In this document: piece by piece, positions 9,717-18,700 of the stretch
Position numbering within the stretch: the stretch's first letter is position 1
Layout of the letters: each line of letters begins with the position of its first letter
Assembly: GCA_036939975.1 (NCBI GenBank)
Contig: JALLPB010000150.1
Coordinates: 1 to 21,710, forward strand
Source: Cyclostephanos tholiformis
Lineage: Eukaryota > Bacillariophyta > Thalassiosirophyceae > Thalassiosirales > Thalassiosiraceae
Length of the DNA stretch: 21,710 nt
Reading direction: 5' to 3'
Notes under the pieces: model-generated
Told to the model about the DNA's origin: nothing
Seen by the model: only the letters and a program-made list of their open reading frames with translations
Databases searched by the model: none
Made by a program: the position numbers and the translations under genes

Positions 9717-10954
9717 TTAATAAAATTTGTCGTAGTAACCATTCCTCGTAAATCCTCCGTCGACGGATATCACTTGACCCGTGATATATCCAGCCGCTTC
9801 CGAGCACAGAAATGCAACAAGTGACGCCACTTCGCTTGGCTCTCCAACTCTCCCTAGGGGCGTGCGTTCCAGTACAGATCTGTTCGATGAAGCAACCATT
9901 ATTTGACGCCATGTCATGTAGGTGCGTTGGGGTTTAGCAATCGCGTTTCGTGAACAAGGGAACAGACGTGAGTGAATGCTAAATGCAACTCATTTTCTCA
10001 AGAACAGAGACAAGCCAAACTCACGCTTTGTATGCCTCATTTTTTAAGACTTGCTGTGCGAGAGGTGTGTTGATATACCAAGGTGCTACACAGTTCACAC
10101 GAATTCCATTTTGGCCCCATTCGCATGCAAGGTTTCCCGTCAGTTGCCCCATAGCCGCCTTTGTCATGGCGTAAATTGTCCCTGTTTTCATGCACGTAAC
10201 TCCAGCAACTGAGCCGATGTTAATTACAGAAGATGTCGCATTTTCATCGGAAGATCGCTTTAAATAAGGATAACACACTCGCGTCAATTCAAACAAAGAC
10301 TGTAAATTCGTTCTCATGATATTTTCATAATCCTCGACTGTAAAGTCCACTGTACTCTTTCTAATGTTAGTTCCAACATTATTCACCAACACATCCAACT
10401 TCCCTCCAAACTTCACCTCAATCTCCTCCCTTAAAGTTTCTCTTCCCTCTATGGTTGATACATCGGCAACAACCCCTTGGACATTCAATCCGTACTTATC
10501 ATTCCATTGTCGTAGGCAACCTGCAATCTCTTCCCCATTCCTGGAGCAAGTAAGGACGCGACAGCCAAGTGATGAAAGCTAAAAAACAATGAAGCAGATA
10601 GGTCAATGGCCATGTTATATAAAAGCAGAATTGAAGCTTTGTTAATTTTAAATGTCAACGACAAGTAATTGTCTCTAGCCTCTAGCCTTACCTGACTTAC
10701 GATCGCAGCGCCTATTCGATTTGCGGAGGCATAGAAGGAGGAGCCATCAGACAATTTGAGTGGGCAGTCCTTGAACTTTCAACATAACAAATCTCACCAA
10801 TTCCTCTAGTCCCCCCGGTAACTAACGCTGTTTTTGACTCCAACCTCCAGAAATTGGGCGGCGGCGGTGGTGGGACGGAAAATTCGTTTGCGTTGCCGTA
10901 AACTACCGCCAGCGAGAAAAACAAACAGACCAGAGCTGAAGTCATAGCTGCCAT
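9717..10954 (-). CDS. Short-chain dehydrogenase/reductase, tropinone-reductase-like, with signal peptide
   Basis: Four exons on the minus strand were deduced: 10954-10798, 10711-10692, 10578-10025 and 9879-9717, giving 297 residues. It is a classical NAD(P)H-dependent [11 protein letters not shown] at 46-53 binds the cofactor, NNVG at 125-128 follows the Rossmann fold pattern, and the catalytic set is N150, S182, Y195 and K199 (S to Y 13 apart, YxxxK). The later [10 protein letters not shown] and [11 protein letters not shown] segments are typical of tropinone-reductase-like members. The substrate cannot be told. An N-terminal hydrophobic segment (residues about 5-19) followed by a six-proline run suggests entry into the secretory route or, in a diatom, possibly the plastid; no clear ASAF-type motif is seen. 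The last intron (9880-10024) ends at GAACAG, the first AG after a CTAAAC branch-point-like string. This gives [10 protein letters not shown], as expected for the family. Confidence 0.9.
10692..10711 (-). other. 20-nt microexon of the dehydrogenase gene
   Basis: The exon encodes the end of the glycine-rich motif and AAIVSQ. It is flanked by an acceptor ending AATAG on one side and the donor GTAAGG on the other. Without it, exon 1 (phase 1) cannot join exon 3 (phase 0) in frame, and the Rossmann helix would be lost. The introns on its two sides are 86 nt (10712-10797) and 113 nt (10579-10691). Confidence 0.85.
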
Positions 10955-11688
<734 letters not shown>

Positions 11689-12770
11689 GCTCTCATAATA
11701 AGGGGGGATTGGTTCCGGAGGGTAGAATTACCGCGCTGTTTTTAGACGCCGCTACCCTGGCCCCGGTATGGCATCCTCTTTACCGAGTAAAATAATCAAA
11801 CCCTGTATCAAATCATGTACTATCCAGTAATCTTTTTCTTGTTTGATGCAGTCGATTTCTTTGAGCCTACAAAGCGCAACTTACGACGTCATGCCTCACT
11901 CCAATGTTCTCTCCCTTTCCTCAGTCAATTGAGAAGGCTTGTGGCTTTTACACACAAGATCCCTCAAGTTTGTGGGGTTTCATGTATCGTCCACAATATG
12001 AGATTTATGGAGTATTGGAGATGCCTCCCCAGTACTGCTGCTCCAATAATTCGCGGTCTAGACTTTGCGTATTTTTCGTTGCAATCCTGCCAAAGAAAGT
12101 TACACAATGACGCTGAATGCAAATATTATCCGTTTTATGTTTGATGTCACGACTTAGGTTCAAGCTGGGGGACAGCGTATCATTGCCCTCTGCTTTAAAC
12201 CTCACTGTGCAAAGTTAGGCATCCTTACACCCTATTATTTAGAAGTGGGGCCCTTATATTAAGAAATGAGATCAATCAATGAGCAATTTAATGTGATTTG
12301 TGAAATGTGATTCATAACATGCCCACACAACAACATTTACTGCTTTCAAGTTTCGTATTCCAAGTTAGATGCCCCCTATCGTTATCGTGCACAGGAATTG
12401 ACGGCTCTAAATTTATTCTTGTTAGACGGCTGCTCCCAGATACTTCTTCTCCCTTGGTACTTCTCCATCGTTTCTAATTTTCGTTTGAATGTTTGTATTG
12501 ATGTATGATCAGGGTCGTTGTCAAGGGAGCCCTTGCTTTTACTGCCCGCTTCTTTATATAACTTCATTCAAATCCTTCATCGTTAGTTTTATTGAATAGA
12601 GTTTTGTGATTTCTAGCTTTCCTGTTTGGGGAGTACACAGTGAGTACTAGGAACCAACCCGACGATATTGTCGCTAAGGCTTAAGGCTGCTTGTAAGGTC
12701 GCATGTTGACCATACTGTTGACCTCAACTGGTTTTCTGTCGCTTTCATTCATAAAGAAAAAGAAACAGTG
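11689..12770. other. Non-coding region downstream of ubiquitin-eL40
   Basis: It contains the presumed 3' UTR of the ubiquitin fusion gene, starting with a run of G residues and GC-rich sequence to about 11790, and then AT-rich sequence. Open frames of 60-110 codons occur, for example 11815-12144, but they lack coding character and overlap each other. No tRNA-like B box, no clear repeat and no recognisable protein was seen. Confidence 0.4.
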
Positions 12771-13105
12771 TATGACATGATGCGGCTCCCAACTTCATCT
12801 CTGACTGGTTTGGCAAAGATAACTACATCATCTATTTCTCAGATGAGGTAGAATCCATTGAAGAGAGAATGACAGGGCAGTTGGATACATATAAAACCAG
12901 ATAAAACATCATCATCTCAAAAGGTGTCGATCAAGGATGGCCCTGAAATAATTTTCCTCTCGATTTTGAAGAATTAAGCCTTCGTCGAGATGTCTAGGTG
13001 AGCGGATATTACAACGCCCTCATGAATGGTTAATGAAGCACCTATCGACTCAGAAGGGAGGGCATCCAACGGGGCAGCTCAAATGAATTGCCTGATCCGC
13101 TGATA
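12771..13105 (+). pseudogene. Possible decayed ORF of unknown origin
   Basis: One frame starting near 12777 reads through about 110 codons of protein-like sequence, such as APNFISDWFGKDNYIIYFSD and, after several stops, YRLRREGIQRG. It is broken by TAA, TGA and TAG codons near 12902, 12947, 12996 and 13030. The amino-acid mix with aromatic and charged clusters is more like real protein than random sequence. The following few hundred bases (13106-13740) also give short protein-like stretches in changing frames. This would fit a dead transposon or gene copy, but I recognise no family, and chance cannot be excluded. Confidence 0.25.
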
Positions 13106-15302
13106 GGTTGAGAGCATTCCTGGCTAAATGCGGTGCCATTTTCGAATTGGTGTTTCCTTCCGTCAACCTATTGCCATTCGGCCGAGACTCCAAGTTTGGA
13201 CACAGCGTCGGATATGTCGACGCTTCTGCCGCTTTTGGCGCGCGCGTCGAGTCCAGCATCGAGTTTAGCATCGACTTCGATGCCTGCTTGTCGTAGATAG
13301 AATTCCTCTCTGCGGCGATGTATTTTTGTAGGGAATACCATGATGCTTCTTAACCTTTTTCTGTCATATTATGATAAGCGTTTATTGAGAGCGTCTATCG
13401 TTTCATCGGCTCGACTTACTTTGCGGAGGATGTTCCATCGAAGGGACGATATCTATTCTAGATTTTGGCCCTTGTACTATTCCTACAGTACCATGGGCCC
13501 CCCAATAAAATCTTCAATATCTTTGACACCACCACCGATGAGATTGATATTTCATGCATGTGGTGTCCATCAATGATGATACTGCAGAGAAAACTTAGGC
13601 TCCACCTGCAAATATTGCAAAGGCAATGTGCTCTGTCACCATGGTCGGCAATAAGTACACCTGCAAATCCCCATGATGTCCATGTGCATCTGTCACTGTC
13701 ATCTGTCAGGTATTCTTGATGAAGGAAATTGACACGCTGGGGCCCCCACCAGGCAATGCAAAGAGAGGGAGATGAAGGCTAGGGGAGCAAAGCAGTCCAT
13801 TGCTGAACCCAGAGGGAGGGAGTCTCTGGAATCCATCATCAAGGCTTCCGGCTCAGCTCCAGGTCAACAAGGTCAAGTTGGGTTCACATGTAAAGTACTT
13901 GTACATACGACATCCTTCATGGTTGATGACGAGGGAAATCTCCTTCCAATAAGGAGGTTGTTGCTGCAGCTAATATTATTTGTTGTTTAAGTTCTTGCCC
14001 GTTTGTTCCTTCTTGGTGGTCAAACAAAAGAGGGAAGAATCACACTACTCCATTTGCTGTGCTCTAGAGCTAGAATGTGAGAGCAAAGCAGGTGTCCTAG
14101 TTAGTCCAAACTGGAACTTGTCCTAAGAACAGTCTTTGTAAAACTTGAGTGACGTTAACAGCTTCACCTCTATGGATGGACCTATATGTCCATTTTTTTA
14201 GGGCTTTGCAAAAGTGTAATGACTTCTCCAATTTTGGTCTGCTAAGCTAGCCAAAGATACCAAAATCTAGCTGAGCTCTTTAGCTACAAGCGTGGCACCT
14301 CACATTTGCACACCGCTTATTGCATTGATGACCTGAGTAGGGGGTCTTTTGGGTTACAAAAATCACAATTCTAGCTAGGTAAAAAGTGTCATAATTGCTA
14401 GCTAAAAGTTGTGTTTTTTGTTGTGTTTGTTGTGTCGCCGCCATTGATGACCATTGTGGCCGCCGGGGTGATATGGTGCGTGCACTCGCCCGCTTGTGGC
14501 ATTTAGGGGCTTCACTTGAAGCCATCAAAACACTCCATTGGGAGATGTGACTTGCTTTGTATTCACCTGGCGGCATGGTCATCGTATTTGCCGTCGATTG
14601 CATTACATTTTTTTACATCATAGATAATAGAATAGCTATAATTTAATTTATTACTCTACCATATTATCGATTCCATTGAATTGCTTCGACCTACCCCTCC
14701 CCCAACCCCTCATCAGCATTGTGTTTGTGTTGGATCATGTGTAAGTATTAAATCCATGCCGCTGGAGGGGGCAGAAGCTCACCATGGTGGGGATGGTTGT
14801 GTTGATGTTTTGATACAAATTCATATGTAGACAATCTATGCGGCGGGAGTTTCATCGTTCCTGCCAGAAGGCAAATAGAGGTTAAACTGTTAAGGTGGTG
14901 CCATTAATGATGCATGAAGGAGATTTCCCTGATTTGCTGACCTGGGTGGTTTTTTTCTTCCTTAATGAATTCTGCACTTTATGACATCGAGTCATCATAG
15001 CTGAAGCTGAACATTGACATGGATTTGAGGTGTAGGGGGGTGTTACTTTTTGCATTTCGACAAGACACTATTATTTCTCTAGTGACCCCACTTCATTATT
15101 TCAACATGTCCATCCTTCTCCTAGCAACAATCCACGCCTTGCCTTGGAGGTGTTGAGAAAGGTAGAGAAAGAGCTTTCTTTTCTGGGGAGAAAAAGTGGA
15201 GCTGTGAGTTGCTGTTTGCGTCCTCTCTCTCTTCGCCACAAAATTTAAGAGTGCGTTGAAATTTTCTCCAAACTTCGGGCTTACCTAATACTCAAGGACC
15301 AC
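13106..15302. other. Gene-poor region, nothing recognised
   Basis: This stretch has mixed composition with many short overlapping frames on both strands and no domain that I recognise. Around 14226-14405 the string AGCTAG and related variants recur five times or so, and a short inverted repeat ATTTTGGT / ACCAAAAT is found near 14230-14270. Near 13570-13660 a frame reads CKYCKGNVLCHHG, which resembles a zinc-binding fragment but is not part of a longer ORF. No terminal inverted repeats, long terminal repeats or target duplications could be found by eye. Confidence 0.35.
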
Positions 15303-15718
15303 TTCCCGCCAAATTACTTTGAACTCGTTAAGTCAAAAAAATTGTCCTCATCAAAATTGACGATTTGATTCTGATACTTACCTACCTATGATCCTTCAGC
15401 TGATACTAGGAATCAGTCATTAATTTTTTTATGGACAAGTGTTGACCAAAATGAATTAAAAGTATCGTAATACGATCGGTAGATAAATGTACAATATGGT
15501 ACTTAGGTACGGACCTAAATATTTTACAAATTTTTTGGGCCACCAACGAAACCGTTTCAATTCCGCAGTGCGCACTCTCCGTCTCCCGTCCGACCAGGGA
15601 GGTTTATCTCTGATATGATACGAACCGCGAGGGACGGGTGCAGTGCGACGACGAGGAGGAGGAGAGAGATGAAGTCTTTGACGAAGCGAACAGAGTTGCA
15701 GTAAATATAAAAAATAAA
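15303..15718 (+). promoter_or_regulatory. Upstream region of the Gln-rich protein gene
   Basis: TTCCCGCCAAA at 15303-15313 is, on the other strand, TTTGGCGGGAA, which matches the E2F/DP consensus. Between 15375 and 15520 there are TACTTACCTACCTA and GGTACTTAGGTACGG strings, like those upstream of the first gene. A 27-codon upstream ORF starts at ATG 15615 and ends before the main ATG in a different frame. The transcription start is unknown, so all roles are inferred from position. Confidence 0.4.
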
Positions 15719-18700
15719 ATGACTCGCTCGACCGGTGTTAGTCAAGGTGGCGGTGGCGTCAGTGAGCGTGGTAGAAGAATAGATGACATCCGGCAGTTGC
15801 AGCAGGACCGTCGACGACAGGCTTTGAGTCCTCAGCCCGTGCCGCCACCGCCGCCGCCGCAGCAGCAGCAGCAGCAGCAACAGCAACAAAAACAGCAGGG
15901 ACAGGGGCAGAATCAGTGCGAATATGATGTCGATGAGATGGTTTCTCAAATGCATCGGCCGGGAGATTACCTCAGCGACGCCAACACCATATCATCATCG
16001 ACATTCAGTGGAGGTGGTAGAAGCGGAGGGGGTGGAGTTGGGGGCGGTGGCGGTGGCGCTCCCACCTCTTCTACGATTATAATGTCTCCAGCCACCTCTA
16101 CGCGCTCGATGCAGAGTAGACGGAAGAATATGATGAAAAGGAGGATCGAAATGAGAAGGATGAATGAGGAGCGGCTGCAACAAGAAAAAATGATTCTGCA
16201 GCAACAACAGCTGCCGCAGCAGTCGCAAACTGATGCTCCACATGCACATCAGCCGCGGCACAGCAGTGCAAGAGAAGCAAATCATTATCCTCAACCTGAT
16301 ACATATCGACCCAATCAGTCGCAGCAGCAAAATCACCATTTGGTACGTGGTGTTGATCAACAACATAATTGGGGAGATTACAACAGTAATTCTGACCAAA
16401 ATCAGGCAAGGGCGATGCATGTGCAACGTCAGCATTTTTCACCGCAGGAGAGCCAGCCGCAACTACAGAATAAACCAGATCAATATTGGAATGCCCAACA
16501 GTCGTATCAGCATCCGCATCGGGCACAACTGCAACAATTACCACAGCAATATCAGTTACAACAGCAATCGCAGCATCAATATTCTAAGGAGCAAGCTGCA
16601 CATCTCATCTTACTTTCTCCACCCATGTTGCAACGCACAGGAGAGCCTCGATATTACAAAGCAACTCATCAATACAACGTTGGAGAGGGGGAAGGTCCAT
16701 CAATAGAGGTAATTAGACCGGATGGATGTGTTCAATATTCCGTTGAGAGTAAAATTCCCGGGGAGACCAATAATTATCAAGTCTACAATGAGTCTGAGCT
16801 GGAACGATCAGGCATCATCCGCGACTGTCGTCCATCTGCGCAACTACAGCAGCAACAACACCAACAACCAGGATCAACAGCGACAATAGGTCGATGGAAA
16901 AATAATGACGCGCCGTCCGATGAAGAATGGCATGGAGAAAATCATCCTTCGGATGGATGGCATGGATATGACTCTCCATGTGGAGGCGCCGGATCCAATA
17001 ATGAAATTGTGGACGAGAGGATACGACTGTGGGGACGAAATAGATACAATCATCAGCCACAGCAGCAGCATGCACAATTCCATTTGCAGTCGCAGAAACC
17101 CTCACATTCAAAATCACAGACAGGGCAAATGCAACATCAGCAACCACATCCTGGGAGGATTGCACGTCATGATGCAAAATCTCAGTCATATTGGAAGACG
17201 AACGCTTTTGGGCATGAAGACGTTATGAAAAATCCATCATCCATGGCTCCACCCACGGAGGTAGATAGTGTCATGAGACACAGGCCTCATCAGATGCAGT
17301 CGCGGTCACAGTCACATCAGCATACCCAGGATTGTAACCAGCTGCATGATAAGAACCAATACCAGAGTCAGAAACAAGCTATCTGGACAAAGAATGAAGC
17401 TCAAAAATTCGAAATTGCACCAGGACTAGCTGAGAAAGTTCAAGGTCAAGTGTCGCGAGGGCGCAACCGCCAACCGGTCTTGCACCAACGGCAACAGCAA
17501 GATGAGGACACTGTCAGCGTTGCATCGATACGCAAGGTATGGGTGGAGAAAACCAATAGTCTAATGGAACAGCAGCAACAACAAGCCCTGCGACTAGCCC
17601 AGCAACGTCGACGGCAGCAAAAACAAAGTATCGAGGATCGATGGATGAATAATCGACGAAACAATACAATCAGGAGTATGCCTCCTCCCGTAAAACGTGA
17701 TTATACGCTACAGCAGCATGAGCTAGAGAATCAAGGATATCAATCTGAAGGGGAACTGCAAAGTAACTCTCGATCAAAGCATGATGGGGAATATCAATCG
17801 CAAGATCTCGATGCGATCACGCCCAAAGATGCTCGAAATCGATTGTGGGATGAGCAGGAACGTTTACGGCCAAAAAAGAGTATCGAGGATCGATGGATGA
17901 ATAATCGACGAAACAATACAGTCAGGAGTATGCCCCCTCCCGAAAAACGTGACTATACGCCACAGCAGCATGAGCTAGAGACTCAAGGATATCAATCTGA
18001 AGGGGAACTACAAAGTAACTCTCGATCAAATCATGATGGGGATTATCAATCGCAAGATCTCGATGCGATCTCGCCCAAAGATGCTCGAAATCGATTGTGG
18101 GATGAGCAGGAACGTTTACGGCAAAAAAAGAGCATCGAGGATCGATGGATGAATAATCGACGAAACAATTTCAATACAGTCAGGAGTATGCCCCCTCCCG
18201 AAAAACGTGATTATTCGCCACAACAGCATAAGCTAGAGACTCAAGGATATCAATCTGAAGGAGAACTGCAAAGTAACTCTCGATCAAAGCATGATGGGGA
18301 ATATCAATCGCAAGATCCCGATGCGATCACGCCCAAGGATGCTCGAAATCGATTGTGGGATGAGCAGGAACGTCTACGTGCGGTATTACCCAAAAACGAA
18401 ACTTTCAAACGTAACGATATTGAGGGTCGATGGTTGGAGCATAGGACGGAACGCGAAAACTTCAGTAATGATCCTTCGTCGAATTCTCACTTTCCGGGTG
18501 GCCTATCCTCACCGGGAAATCGTTCGGGTTCGTCTCTGAACAGTCGATTCAAGTCAAAGTTTGTACATGCCGCAGCGTTGGCAACACATCAGCAACTTGC
18601 GATAGTCGAGAACGACGATATGCATCGACCGTATCAATCTCAGGAGTCACAATGGCATCATCAACATCAGCAGCAACTATACGATAAAAGTCAACATCGA

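Noticed and set aside
9902..9992. Acceptor at ATTTAG (minus strand) for the last dehydrogenase intron
   Set aside because: It stays in frame but inserts over 30 residues with no counterpart in the family. The AG ending at 9880 gives the conserved spacing into [10 protein letters not shown].
11815..12144. Plus-strand frame of 109 codons after the ubiquitin gene
   Set aside because: No recognisable domain, overlaps other frames of similar length on both strands, and lies in AT-rich 3' sequence.
13233..13244. TTTTGGCGCGCG as a second E2F-like site
   Set aside because: It lies over 2 kb from any gene start, and a match of this length is expected by chance in a GC-rich patch.
14280..14603. Minus-strand frame of 107 codons
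   Set aside because: No family resemblance and no supporting context; a chance open frame is more likely, though a small lineage-specific gene cannot be ruled out.
15638..15718. Extension of the Gln-rich protein to a GTG codon
   Set aside because: GTG starts are rare in nuclear genes, and the first in-frame ATG is at 15719. The extension could still be real if an upstream exon splices into it.
15557..15955. Minus-strand frame of 132 codons with poly-leucine
   Set aside because: It is the complement of the CAG/CAA and CCG run of the Gln-rich gene; such runs read as Leu and Arg on the other strand and carry no domain.
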